Source: Prevotella sp. (GTDB lineage: Bacteria; Bacteroidota; Bacteroidia; Bacteroidales; Bacteroidaceae). From it: 41,575 nt of DNA. Below the pieces are notes generated by a model. The model searched no databases and was not told where the DNA came from. It saw only the letters and a list, made by a program, of their open reading frames with translations. Positions 1 to 8,162 of this stretch are shown piece by piece (positions within the stretch are counted from its first letter, which is position 1; each line of letters begins with the position of its first letter). The stretch covers positions 1-41,575 of the forward strand of contig JAFTFO010000041.1 in the NCBI GenBank assembly GCA_017449495.1, read 5' to 3'. The translations under genes were made by a program, and so were the position numbers.

Positions 1-1
1 C

Positions 2-682
2 ACACACATCGCCGAGCCTGCCGCTGCCTGCGTGAAGGCAGGTGCCGACGCCATTTCGGCCATCAACACCATCAAGTCGGTGACGATGACGGCCGAGGCC
101 GAGGTGGCCGGACAGCGCACCATCTCGGGCTATTCCGGTCGTGCCGTGCGGCCTATTGCCCTGCGCCACATCCTGGAACTGGCGCAGATGCGGAACGATT
201 ATCAATTATCAATTGTCAATTGCCAATTTGAGTTAAGCGGCATCGGCGGCATAGAAACCTGGCGTGACGCTTTGGAATTCATCCAATTGGGCTGTAGTAA
301 CGTACAGGTTTGCACCGCCGTCATGCAGTATGGCTACCGCATCATCGACGACCTCACGCTCGGCCTTCAGCGCTACATGGCCCAGCGCGGCATCACGCAC
401 TTGCAGCAGTTGGTGGGTGAACAGTTGTTGAAGTTCCTGAACCCCGACCATCTGGATCGTGAGACCATCGTCTTCCCGAAGATAGACCGCGACCAGTGCA
501 TCGGCTGCGGCCGCTGCTACGTCTCGTGCATGGACGGCGGCCATCAGGCCATTGCCTTCGACACTGCAACCCGTCAGCCCCGCATCGTCGGCACCAAGTG
601 TGTCGGTTGTCATCTCTGCCGACTGGTCTGCCCCACGGGTGCCATCGGTGTTACCAAGCGCATCAATAAAAAAATAAAATAA
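2..682 (+). CDS. preA: NAD-dependent dihydropyrimidine dehydrogenase subunit PreA, 3' part (5' end outside window)
   Basis: This is the C-terminal 226 residues of PreA, the pyrimidine- and FMN-binding subunit that reduces uracil and thymine. The frame is open to the left edge, so the gene starts upstream. Visible landmarks are the barrel segment SGYSGRAVRPIALR, the loop SGIGGIETWRDALEFI, and two C-terminal 4Fe-4S clusters (CIGCGRCYVSC and CVGCHLCRLVC). An odd stretch encoded at about 198-229 is a tandem AATTGAY-type repeat read in frame; it replaces the short linker that normally precedes SGIGGIETW. The PreT partner is not seen and may lie upstream. Identification is firm; whether the repeat-bearing protein is fully active is unknown. 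Confidence 0.93.
   Translation, partial: THIAEPAAACVKAGADAISAINTIKSVTMTAEAEVAGQRTISGYSGRAVRPIALRHILELAQMRNDYQLSIVNCQFELSGIGGIETWRDALEFIQLGCSNVQVCTAVMQYGYRIIDDLTLGLQRYMAQRGITHLQQLVGEQLLKFLNPDHLDRETIVFPKIDRDQCIGCGRCYVSCMDGGHQAIAFDTATRQPRIVGTKCVGCHLCRLVCPTGAIGVTKRINKKIK
198..229. repeat. Intragenic 7-bp tandem repeat (AATTGAY type, reverse orientation)
   Basis: About four units of a 7-base motif (AATTATC/AATTGTC here) lie inside preA and are read in frame. The same motif occurs between genes at 5359-5391, 18824-18856 and 31965-31983. Confidence 0.8.
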
Positions 683-686
683 GTAT

Positions 687-2522
687 ATGCAACAGACATT
701 GAAACTATGGATGCTGGCCGCCATCCTGACACTCAGCGGCGCAACAGTGCTGACATCGTGCGGCAATGTAGACAACAGTATTGTAACCCCGCAGCAACCA
801 CAGCAACCACAGCAGAACAAATACTTCACGCTGTGGAACCCGTGCGAGGCGCTGACGGCCCTGCAGGACTACGTGAAGGACGTGACCAACCCCGCGTCGG
901 CGAACTTCATCCCGGCGGAGGAACGCATCGCCACGTTCGACATGGACGGCACGTTCGTGGGCGAACTCTACCCGACGTACTTCGAGTACAACCTATTAGA
1001 GTACCGCGCACTGGATGATCCAGAATACAGGGACATCGCGCCGGAAGACGTCGTGGAGACGGCACAGGAGATTCGCGACTTCGTGCGCAACGGTAAGAAA
1101 CTGCCCGACCACTTTGATATGAAGCACGCCTACGCTGCTGCCAAGGCCTACTCAGGCATGACACTGGCCGAGTTCGACGCCTACGTGAAGGCCTACGCCC
1201 AGCAGCCCGCTAATGGTTTTTCGGGCATGACCTACGGCCAGAGTTTCTACAAGCCCATGCTTCAGGTGTTCGACTATCTGAAGGCCAATGGCTTTACGTA
1301 CTACGTGGTCAGCGGCTCCGACCGCTTCATCTGCCGCGCACTGACGGAGGCCATCGGCATCCCGTCGAACCGCGTCATCGGCATGGACGTGAAACTGCAC
1401 TCCACCAGCCAGGGGACGGTGGAAGGTGTGGACTACACCATGGGCCGTGAGGAGGATCTCGTGCGCACCGACGAACTCATCATCAAGAACCTGAAGACCA
1501 ACAAGGTGCTGCAGATCTCGCAGGAGATAGGCAAGGTACCCGTGCTGTCGTTCGGCAACAGCGGTGGCGACGCCGCTATGCACAACTACGCATTAGGCAA
1601 CACGAAGTACAAGTCCGCCGCCTTCATGCTCATCGCTGACGATGACCAGCGCGACCATGCCAACCGCGAAAAGGCCCTCACGCTGGGCGAGCAGTGGCGC
1701 ACGGCGGGCTACCACGTCATCTCGATGCGCGACAACTTCAAGACCATCTACGGCGACGGCGTCACGAAGACCGAGTTCACCTTCCCCGCTGATACGAGTC
1801 GGCCTACCGTACAGCGGATTACTGAACGTGGCACGTTGCTTGTCGGAACCACGGGTGACTACCGGCCGCTGTCGTACAGGGAGGCCGACGGCAACTACTG
1901 GGGCTTCGGCATCGAATTAGCTCAGAAGATAGCCGAGCGGCTGGGCGTGGACATCGCGTTTGCGCAGACCTCGTGGCCTACGCTGACTGCCGATGTGCAG
2001 GCCGAGCCGCAGACCTTCGACCTCGCCATCGGCGGCATCACCATCACCGATGCCCGCAAGGAAACGATGCTGATGAGTGACGGCTATCTATGCAACGGCA
2101 AGACCATCCTCTGCCGTGCCGACGAGTCCGACCGTTTCCAGTCGCTGGCCGACATCGACCAGCCCGAGGTGCGCGTGATGGTGAACCCCGGCGGTCTGAA
2201 TGAGAAGTTTGCCAACGAGAACCTGACCCACGCGCAGATTATCGTCCACCAGAAGAACGAGGAAATCCCCTCGCAGGTAGCCGAGGGGCATGCCGACGTG
2301 ATGATAACGGAAATCACTGAGGCCCCGTGGTACGTGCAAAACGACCCGCGCCTGGCCACCCCGCTGCTCGCCGCTCCCTTTACCCACGGCGAAATCGGCG
2401 TGCTGATGCGCAAGGGACAGGACGACCTGCTCACCCTCGTCAACAGCGTCATCGCCCAGATGAAGACCGACGGCACGCTGCGCCAACTCCACGAGAAGTA
2501 TGGGCTGGTGTATGGTTACTAA
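687..2522 (+). CDS. Lipoprotein: HAD-family phosphatase fused to PheC-like (cyclohexadienyl dehydratase/SBP_bac_3) domain
   Basis: A 611-residue secreted two-domain protein. Residues 1-25 form a lipoprotein signal (lipobox TSC, Cys25), followed by a Gln/Pro-rich linker. Residues about 80-345 are HAD: nucleophile motif DMDGT (Asp85, Asp87), a VVSGSD motif, and the acidic loop GNSGGD (290-295). Residues about 375-611 belong to the periplasmic solute-binding fold and resemble cyclohexadienyl (arogenate/prephenate) dehydratase PheC: TTGDYRPLSY, TSWPTL and VNPGGLNEKFANENL closely match that enzyme. Lys472 (NGKT) and Glu545 (ITEITEA) align with residues I recall as catalytic in PheC. It starts four bases after preA ends. 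The dehydratase activity is inferred; a plain amino-acid-binding role is the alternative. Confidence 0.82.
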   Translation: MQQTLKLWMLAAILTLSGATVLTSCGNVDNSIVTPQQPQQPQQNKYFTLWNPCEALTALQDYVKDVTNPASANFIPAEERIATFDMDGTFVGELYPTYFEYNLLEYRALDDPEYRDIAPEDVVETAQEIRDFVRNGKKLPDHFDMKHAYAAAKAYSGMTLAEFDAYVKAYAQQPANGFSGMTYGQSFYKPMLQVFDYLKANGFTYYVVSGSDRFICRALTEAIGIPSNRVIGMDVKLHSTSQGTVEGVDYTMGREEDLVRTDELIIKNLKTNKVLQISQEIGKVPVLSFGNSGGDAAMHNYALGNTKYKSAAFMLIADDDQRDHANREKALTLGEQWRTAGYHVISMRDNFKTIYGDGVTKTEFTFPADTSRPTVQRITERGTLLVGTTGDYRPLSYREADGNYWGFGIELAQKIAERLGVDIAFAQTSWPTLTADVQAEPQTFDLAIGGITITDARKETMLMSDGYLCNGKTILCRADESDRFQSLADIDQPEVRVMVNPGGLNEKFANENLTHAQIIVHQKNEEIPSQVAEGHADVMITEITEAPWYVQNDPRLATPLLAAPFTHGEIGVLMRKGQDDLLTLVNSVIAQMKTDGTLRQLHEKYGLVYGY

Positions 2523-2550
2523 ATAGTATCAAAGGATAAAACAATTATAG

Positions 2551-2655
2551 CTGATCAAAACAGAACAAGGCAAAAGAAAGTGGTGGCACTTCACCCTCCG
2601 CGACGAACCCTTCCCCGATACTTACTTCACCTTCCCCGTTAAGCAACTGAAGTAA
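2551..2655 (+). pseudogene. Remnant of a VanX/DdpX-type D-Ala-D-Ala dipeptidase gene (3' end only)
   Basis: A short reading frame after a stop at 2548 ends at the stop codon 2653-2655. It encodes KWWHFTLRDEPFPDTYF followed by FPV, which is the conserved C-terminal signature of M15D D-alanyl-D-alanine dipeptidases (zinc-ligand motif EWWHF, here KWWHF). No start codon or upstream catalytic region is present, so this is a decayed or deleted gene end, left between the HAD-PheC lipoprotein and the next promoter. Confidence 0.6.
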
Positions 2656-2695
2656 GAAAAATCCTAATTATTGCATAAGTATGGGAGATTTTTCG

Positions 2696-2704
2696 TATCT
2701 TTGC
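2696..2704 (+). promoter_or_regulatory. Bacteroidota -7 promoter box (TATCTTTGC) for the alarmone/partner-switch operon
   Basis: It matches the TAnnTTTG consensus and lies 17 bases before the first ATG of the operon. A TTG at 2671-2673 may be the -33 element, but the spacing (22) is a little long. Confidence 0.7.
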
Positions 2705-2721
2705 ACACATAATTACGCATA

Positions 2722-3291
2722 ATGAGACAAATAGACTCCTCACTACTCGACCGCGCCATCGTCTTTGCCGTCCGCGCTCACCAGAATGTAGAGCGAAAAG
2801 GCAAAGGCTTCCCTTACATTGTGCATCCAATGGAGGCCGTGAGTATTGTAGCTACGATGACTAACGACCAGGAACTACTGGCCGCTGCGGCCTTACACGA
2901 TGTTGTGGAGGACACGGACACGACGGTCGATGACCTGCGTAGAGAGTTTGGGGAGCGGATTGCCTTATTGGTAGAAGCCGAGAGCGACATACGATTAGAT
3001 GGGTCGAGGGCAGACTCATGGCATACTCGTAAGGAGGTTGCCATCGAACGCCTTGCCAATGCATCGCGTGATGCGAAGATCGTGGCACTGGGCGACAAAC
3101 TCTCGAACATGCGGGCCATCGCCCGCGACTATGCCCAGCAGGGTGATGCCCTCTGGAACCTTTTCAACGTCAAGGAACGCAAGGAGCACGAGTGGCACTA
3201 CCGCGGGCTGGCCGACTCGCTACGCGAACTTCAGGACACGTTTGCCTATCAGGAGTTCGAGCGGCTCATTAATCAGGTATTTAAACATTGA
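2722..3291 (+). CDS. Small alarmone hydrolase (MESH1-like HD domain, (p)ppGpp 3'-pyrophosphohydrolase)
   Basis: A 189-residue stand-alone HD phosphohydrolase of the RelA/SpoT hydrolase family, expected to remove the 3'-pyrophosphate of ppGpp-type alarmones using Mn2+. The metal and substrate residues are all visible: His35 (YIVHP), His59-Asp60 with Glu63-Asp64 (LHDVVEDT), and Asp125 (LGDKLSNM). No synthetase, TGS or ACT domain follows. It is the first gene of a tight operon; the synthetase starts six bases after its stop. The pairing with a stand-alone synthetase recalls toxSAS toxin-antitoxin loci where the hydrolase is the antidote, but ordinary alarmone housekeeping is equally possible. 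Confidence 0.88.
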   Translation: MRQIDSSLLDRAIVFAVRAHQNVERKGKGFPYIVHPMEAVSIVATMTNDQELLAAAALHDVVEDTDTTVDDLRREFGERIALLVEAESDIRLDGSRADSWHTRKEVAIERLANASRDAKIVALGDKLSNMRAIARDYAQQGDALWNLFNVKERKEHEWHYRGLADSLRELQDTFAYQEFERLINQVFKH

Positions 3292-3297
3292 AGACGT

Positions 3298-4428
3298 ATG
3301 GACTATCAACTTGACCTACACGGACAGATGCTCATGGAGCAGTACCACGAGCGGCTGCCGCTCTACCAACGGTTGGCCGAATTGGCCGACGAGGCTGTGC
3401 GCAAGGCGCTGAAGGAACAGCACGTGACGGTGACCGTCATGGAGCACCGCGTGAAAGCCGAAAACTCGCTGGCCGGCAAACTGGAACTGAAGGGCGCCAA
3501 GTACCACACGCTCGATGACGTGACCGACATCGTGGGCATGCGCATCGTCACCTTCTACAGTGCCGATGTCGACAAGGTGGCGGCTATCATCAACGAGCTG
3601 TTTGTCGTGGATTGGGACAACTCCATCGACAAGCGCAAACTGCACCGCCTGGATAGTTTCGGCTACAACTCGCTGCACTACATCTGTCGGCTGAAAGACC
3701 CCTCCAACCTCCCCTGCTCGGGGGATGCTTCTGTCACTCCCCCTAAGCAGGGGGAGCCGGAGAGGCTCTACCAACTGCCTTTCGAGATACAGATGCGCAC
3801 AGCCTTGCAACACGTATGGAGTACACTCGATCATGACATTGTCTATAAGGGCGGAGGTGTGAATGTTCCAGATGAGTATCGACGCCAGTTCAATCGCTTG
3901 GCTGGTATGCTTGAACTCGTAGACGAAGAGTTCAGTCGTTTGCGCAACGTGCTGACCGACTACCGCCGGCAGATGCTGGCACTGGAGGCGTCGGGGCAAC
4001 TTGACAAGGTGGATCTGAACAGCGACACCTTCCGTCGCTATTTGGAGGCGCAGCCCTTTGCGCGACTGAACAAGCGCATCGCTGCCATCAACCAGGCCGA
4101 ACTCTACCCCGTGCCCATGATGCCCTTCCTCCGTGTACTTCAGAAGTTGGGCTTTGAAACACTCGGCGAAGTGAACCGGCTCATCGAGGAGCACAGCGAC
4201 GATGCCTACCGCCTGGCCGTCTCGCAACTGGGCACCACCGACCTCGACATTCTCTCAGAGAACATCGGCCTGCAGAACCTCTGCTTCGTCTATGTGCTGA
4301 AGCGGGGCGGTGGCCCTGCCGAACTCTGCCAGATATACGACTGGCTGAACGGTTACGACACAGGAAACATGACGCTGGCCAATGCGTTGTTCGAACTGGC
4401 AAGGACTCTTTTTTCCATCACATCATAG
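3298..4428 (+). CDS. RelA/SpoT-type alarmone synthetase domain protein
   Basis: A 376-residue protein with the (p)ppGpp synthetase fold in residues about 40-190: DIVGMRIVTFY (Asp77 as likely metal ligand), FGYNSLHY, and FEIQMRTALQHVW with Glu163. It transfers pyrophosphate from ATP to GDP/GTP in characterised relatives. It lacks the N-terminal hydrolase domain, which the preceding gene supplies in trans. The C-terminal half (190-376) is helical and not recognised; it makes the protein longer than typical small synthetases. Residues about 135-157 come from GC-rich palindromes at 3709-3756 and look like an insertion. The next gene starts five bases after the stop. Confidence 0.85.
   Translation: MDYQLDLHGQMLMEQYHERLPLYQRLAELADEAVRKALKEQHVTVTVMEHRVKAENSLAGKLELKGAKYHTLDDVTDIVGMRIVTFYSADVDKVAAIINELFVVDWDNSIDKRKLHRLDSFGYNSLHYICRLKDPSNLPCSGDASVTPPKQGEPERLYQLPFEIQMRTALQHVWSTLDHDIVYKGGGVNVPDEYRRQFNRLAGMLELVDEEFSRLRNVLTDYRRQMLALEASGQLDKVDLNSDTFRRYLEAQPFARLNKRIAAINQAELYPVPMMPFLRVLQKLGFETLGEVNRLIEEHSDDAYRLAVSQLGTTDLDILSENIGLQNLCFVYVLKRGGGPAELCQIYDWLNGYDTGNMTLANALFELARTLFSITS
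3709..3756. repeat. Two GC-rich palindromes inside the synthetase gene
   Basis: 3737-3756 is a perfect inverted repeat, CTCCCCCT and AGGGGGAG around AAGC. 3709-3725 is an imperfect one of the same kind. Both are read in frame between the FGYNSLH and FEIQMRT motifs, in a stretch with no counterpart expected in the family. Confidence 0.7.
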
Positions 4429-4433
4429 CAGAT

Positions 4434-5372
4434 ATGAGAGCATCACTTGTTACAATACTACTTTGTTTGGCGGGCCTCACGGCAGAGGCTCAGGAGGAGA
4501 TAGTCTTTACACCCCAGTGGACGGCACAGGCGCAGTTCGCGGGCTACTACGTGGCCGAGGCGAAGGGTTTTTACCGTGAGGCGGGGGTGAAGGTAAAAAT
4601 TCAGCATCCTTCTGCCACGCAACCAGCTATGGCTCGATTACGTTCCAATGAATGTCAGGCCACGACATTGCAGCTCTGTCAGGCGCTGGAGATTGTGGAT
4701 GATGGGATTCCACTGGTAAATATCTTGCAGACATCGATGAACAACGCCATGGTCATCGTCTCGGCAAAGGATAAGGATCCGCTCTCGCAGAAGGGAGCCC
4801 GCGTGGGCATCTGGAGCGTGGGCTTCGGACAGTTGGCCATCTGCATGAGCATCAAGGACCATCTGGACTACCAGTGGGTGCGCATCGCTCAGGGCGTCAA
4901 CCTGTTCGTTGCTGGTGCGCTCGACGCCACGCTGGCCATGAGCTACAACGAGTACTACCAACTGATTCAGGCAGGCATGCAGATCAGCGACAAGGCGGTC
5001 TACCGCTTCTGTGACCACGGCTACAACGTGCAGGAGGACGGCGTCTACATGACTCGCGAATACTACCAGACGCACCGCCAGCAGGCCCGCAAGTTTGCCG
5101 AGGCCAGCCGCAAGGGCTGGGAGTGGGCCGCCCAGCATCCCGACGAGGCGCTGGACATCGTGATGCAGTACGTCGATAAAGACCGCATCGCCACCAACCG
5201 CACGCTGCAGCGCCTGATGCTGAAGGAGGTGCTGCGCCTGCAGGTGGACCGCGAATCGAAGAAACGCGAGTTCCGTCTGCGCCCCGACATGGTGAAACTG
5301 GCCAGCAGGCTGATGGTGGACAACATGATGCTGGGGCGGGAAGTGACGTACGAAGAGTTAATTGACAATTGA
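4434..5372 (+). CDS. NMT1/THI5-like periplasmic solute-binding protein (SsuA/ThiY family)
   Basis: A 312-residue secreted binding protein. Residues 1-20 are a signal peptide ending LTAEAQ. The family pattern follows: FTPQWTAQAQFAGYYVAEAKGFYREAGVKV, then a switch-like segment GARVGIWSVGFG near residue 122. Relatives bind thiamine precursors, sulfonates or nitrate and feed ABC importers, but no permease or ATPase is adjacent. It lies between the alarmone synthetase and a membrane sensor, so it may present a ligand to that sensor (inference). The final codons and the stop lie in the AATTGAY repeat at 5359-5391. Confidence 0.85.
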   Translation: MRASLVTILLCLAGLTAEAQEEIVFTPQWTAQAQFAGYYVAEAKGFYREAGVKVKIQHPSATQPAMARLRSNECQATTLQLCQALEIVDDGIPLVNILQTSMNNAMVIVSAKDKDPLSQKGARVGIWSVGFGQLAICMSIKDHLDYQWVRIAQGVNLFVAGALDATLAMSYNEYYQLIQAGMQISDKAVYRFCDHGYNVQEDGVYMTREYYQTHRQQARKFAEASRKGWEWAAQHPDEALDIVMQYVDKDRIATNRTLQRLMLKEVLRLQVDRESKKREFRLRPDMVKLASRLMVDNMMLGREVTYEELIDN

Positions 5373-5391
5373 TAATTGAAAATTGACAATT
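5359..5391. repeat. 7-bp tandem repeat (AATTGAY) spanning stop and start codons
   Basis: Five units of a 7-base motif. The stop of the upstream gene (5370-5372) is inside the repeat, and the repeat ends directly at the ATG of the next gene. Confidence 0.85.
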
Positions 5392-7767
5392 ATGAAGAAA
5401 ATCATTGCCTATATCCGTCGGCGGCTGTCCGTGAAGCTGAGCCTGTGGGTGGTGCTGTTCGCCGCCGTCATCTTTAACTCGGCCCTCGCCTTCTTCGTCT
5501 GGCAGGCCCGCGAGGCGGTGCACCAGGAGGCTATCAGCCGTGCCACGCAGATCCTCGATAAGACCTCCCTCCGCGTAGAGGGCATTCTGAACCGCGTGGA
5601 AGTGGCCACGCAGATGACCGAGTGGCTGGTGCAGCGACACCCCGACAAGGCCGACTCGATGTTCGTCTACAGCCGCGGCATGCTACTGAACAACCCCGAC
5701 TTCTACAACTGCTCCATCGCCTTCGAGCCGTACCACTTCAAGGACAAGGGTCGCTACTTCTCGGCCTACTCGATGATGAGCGGCGACAGCATCCGCACCA
5801 TCCAGGGCGGCAGCGACCACTACCAGTACTTCTACATGGACTGGTATCTGATGCCCACGCTGATGGACCGCCCGTGCTGGACGGAGCCGTACATGGACTT
5901 CGACGCGCCGACCAACAGTTACGCGATGGTGACCAGTTACTGTCGGGCCATCAAGGACAAGGCGGGACGGGCAATTGGCGTCATCAACACCAGTCTGTCG
6001 CTGAACTGGCTCTCGAAGACCATCTCCGAGACGAAGCCCTATCCCAACTCTTACAGCATCATGATAGGCCGCGGTGGCACGTACTTTGTGCATCCCGACA
6101 CGACGAAGATTACTCGTCAGACCATTTTTACGCAGACCATAGACCAACCCGATACGGCCATGACCGCCCTCGGCCATGCCATGCAGCGCGGCGAGGAGGG
6201 CATGAAGCGGATGGAAATCGACGGCACCGACTGCTACGTTTTCTATAAACCGCTGGGACAGACGGGCTGCTCGATGGCCATCGTCTGCCCGGAGAGCGAC
6301 ATCTTCGGTGGCTTCAACCGGCTGCGCCACATCGTGTGGGCCATCATCACGGTGGGCCTGCTGTTGATGCTCGTCTTCTTCATCCGCATCATCACCCGCG
6401 AACTGCGTCCTCTCGGGCAGTTGGCCCAGGAGACGGAGACCATCGCCTCGGGGCAGTTCGACGCCCAGATTCCCGACCTCCACCGCACCGACGAGATAGG
6501 GCAGCTGAGCCATTCGTTTGCCGGTATGCAGCAGTCGCTCGTGCGCTACATCGAGGAACTGAAGGACACCACCGCGCAGAAGGCTTCGATAGAGAGCGAA
6601 CTGAACATCGCCCGCGCCATCCAGATGGCCATGCTGCCCAAGACCTTCCCGCCGTTCCCCGACTGCGACGAGGTGAGCATCTACGGCCAACTGACACCCG
6701 CCAAGGCCGTGGGCGGCGACCTCTACGACTTCTACATCCGCGACCAGAAACTGTTCTTCTGCATCGGTGACGTGAGCGGCAAGGGCATCCCGGCCTCATT
6801 AGTCATGGCCGTCACACGGGCTTTGTTCCGCACCATCTCCGCCCACGAGGAGCGGCCGGAGCGCATCGTCAGCCAACTGAGCAACACCATTGCCGAGGAC
6901 AACGAGATGAATATGTTCGTCACGCTGTTCGTCGGCGTGATGGACTTACAGACGGGTCACATGGATTACTGCAATGCGGGCCACGATGCCCCTCTGCTTA
7001 TCTCAAAGGACGGAAGCCGTCTTGGGTTGCTTCCAGTCGACAGTAACCTGCCCGCCGGAGTGATGCCGGGCTGGGCGTTCAGCCTGCAGGAAACAGTCAT
7101 CGACAGCGGCACGACCATCTTCCTTTACACGGACGGCCTGACTGAGGCAGAAAATGCCACGCACGGGCAGTTTGGCGACGAGCGTGTGCTTGATACAGCA
7201 CGCAGCATCTGTGCCGATGGCCGCCAATCGCCGCGGTCGTTGGTGGAGCGGATGGTGGACGCCGTCCACGCCTTCGTCGGCGACGCCGAGCAGAGCGACG
7301 ACTTGACGATGATGGCCATACAGTACAATCCCAAGGCTACTGCTGACGGGCTGCGTCACCACTCCATCACCCTGCCCAACGACATCGATACCGTTCCGCA
7401 GTTGCCGGAGTTCATTGACGAGGTGGCCGAGGATGCTGCACTGGACGCATCGCTGACCATGAGCCTGAACCTGGCCATCGAGGAGGCGGTGGTCAACGTG
7501 ATGCAATATGCCTATCCCGAAGGCACGAAGGGCACGGTGAACATCGTGGCCACGATAGCCGACGGCGTGCTCTCGTTCGTCATCAGCGACAGCGGCAAGC
7601 CCTTCGACCCCACAGCCAAGGCAGAAGTCGACACGAAGCTCTCGGCAGAGGAACGTCCCATCGGCGGACTGGGCATCCATCTGGTCCGTCAGATTATGGA
7701 TGACGTCGCCTATGAGCGGAAAGACAACAAGAACGTCCTGACACTCAGCATAAAGGTAAAAAAGTAA
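5392..7767 (+). CDS. Membrane sensor with HAMP, PP2C/SpoIIE phosphatase and RsbW-like kinase domains
   Basis: A 791-residue partner-switching hub. A transmembrane segment near 14-35 and a second near 311-333 enclose an extracytoplasmic Cache-like sensor domain (motifs YMDWYLMPTLMDRPCWTEPY and ATGVI-like AIGVIN). Next come a HAMP linker (ELRPLGQLAQETETIASGQF), a SpoIIE/RsbU phosphatase (about 403-645; AVGGDLYDFY, GDVSGKGIPASLVM, CNAGHDAPL, DDLTMM), and a GHKL anti-sigma-type kinase (about 660-791; LAIEEAVVNVMQYAY, GGLGIHLV). One polypeptide could therefore both phosphorylate and dephosphorylate the STAS protein encoded next. I chose ATG 5392; an upstream TTG at 5383 lies inside the repeat. Confidence 0.92.
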   Translation: MKKIIAYIRRRLSVKLSLWVVLFAAVIFNSALAFFVWQAREAVHQEAISRATQILDKTSLRVEGILNRVEVATQMTEWLVQRHPDKADSMFVYSRGMLLNNPDFYNCSIAFEPYHFKDKGRYFSAYSMMSGDSIRTIQGGSDHYQYFYMDWYLMPTLMDRPCWTEPYMDFDAPTNSYAMVTSYCRAIKDKAGRAIGVINTSLSLNWLSKTISETKPYPNSYSIMIGRGGTYFVHPDTTKITRQTIFTQTIDQPDTAMTALGHAMQRGEEGMKRMEIDGTDCYVFYKPLGQTGCSMAIVCPESDIFGGFNRLRHIVWAIITVGLLLMLVFFIRIITRELRPLGQLAQETETIASGQFDAQIPDLHRTDEIGQLSHSFAGMQQSLVRYIEELKDTTAQKASIESELNIARAIQMAMLPKTFPPFPDCDEVSIYGQLTPAKAVGGDLYDFYIRDQKLFFCIGDVSGKGIPASLVMAVTRALFRTISAHEERPERIVSQLSNTIAEDNEMNMFVTLFVGVMDLQTGHMDYCNAGHDAPLLISKDGSRLGLLPVDSNLPAGVMPGWAFSLQETVIDSGTTIFLYTDGLTEAENATHGQFGDERVLDTARSICADGRQSPRSLVERMVDAVHAFVGDAEQSDDLTMMAIQYNPKATADGLRHHSITLPNDIDTVPQLPEFIDEVAEDAALDASLTMSLNLAIEEAVVNVMQYAYPEGTKGTVNIVATIADGVLSFVISDSGKPFDPTAKAEVDTKLSAEERPIGGLGIHLVRQIMDDVAYERKDNKNVLTLSIKVKK

Positions 7768-7790
7768 AAAAGTAAAACAATAAAAAACTC
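7755..7790. repeat. A-rich GTAAAAA tandem repeat at the 3' end of the sensor gene
   Basis: Three units of a GTAAAAAA-like motif. The last codons (VKK) and the stop of the sensor gene come from this repeat. Confidence 0.6.
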
Positions 7791-7796
7791 AAAACT

Positions 7797-8099
7797 ATGT
7801 TTTTCGAAGTAAAAGAACAGAATGGAGGCATGTACGCCACAGTCAGTGGCCGCCTCGACACCCCCGCAGCCGTCACCGCACAGCAGGAAATCGCTCCCCT
7901 GCTGGAGAATGCCGACAAGGAAATCACCCTCGACTGCACGAATCTGGAGTACATCAGCAGTTCCGGCCTGCGCCTGTTGCTGACCATCCGCAAGGAGGCC
8001 GCAGCCAAGGGCGGCAAGGTCATCGTCGAGCACATCAGCGACGACATCAAGAAGGTGTTTATGATGACAGGTTTCTACAACCTGTTTGAAATCAGATAA
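7797..8099 (+). CDS. STAS-domain anti-sigma factor antagonist (RsbV/SpoIIAA-like)
   Basis: A 100-residue single STAS domain. The phosphorylation loop LEYISSSGLRLLL is present, with Ser56 in the usual DSxG/SSxG position; SGRLDTPAA and FMMTGFYNLFEI are also typical. In the Bacillus paradigm the unphosphorylated antagonist binds the RsbW kinase and frees a sigma factor. No sigma gene is adjacent, so the downstream target is unknown. It is the last gene of the operon that begins at 2722, and the hairpin terminator at 8163-8196 follows. Confidence 0.9.
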   Translation: MFFEVKEQNGGMYATVSGRLDTPAAVTAQQEIAPLLENADKEITLDCTNLEYISSSGLRLLLTIRKEAAAKGGKVIVEHISDDIKKVFMMTGFYNLFEIR

Positions 8100-8162
8100 G
8101 ACCTCGGGGCAACTTCCTTTGCACCGTAACATTTGCATCATGCACATCGAAAAGTGAAAAAT

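Noticed and set aside
3316-4227. A 303-codon minus-strand frame inside the synthetase gene
   Set aside because: A shadow of GC-rich codons; the plus-strand synthetase motifs are clear.
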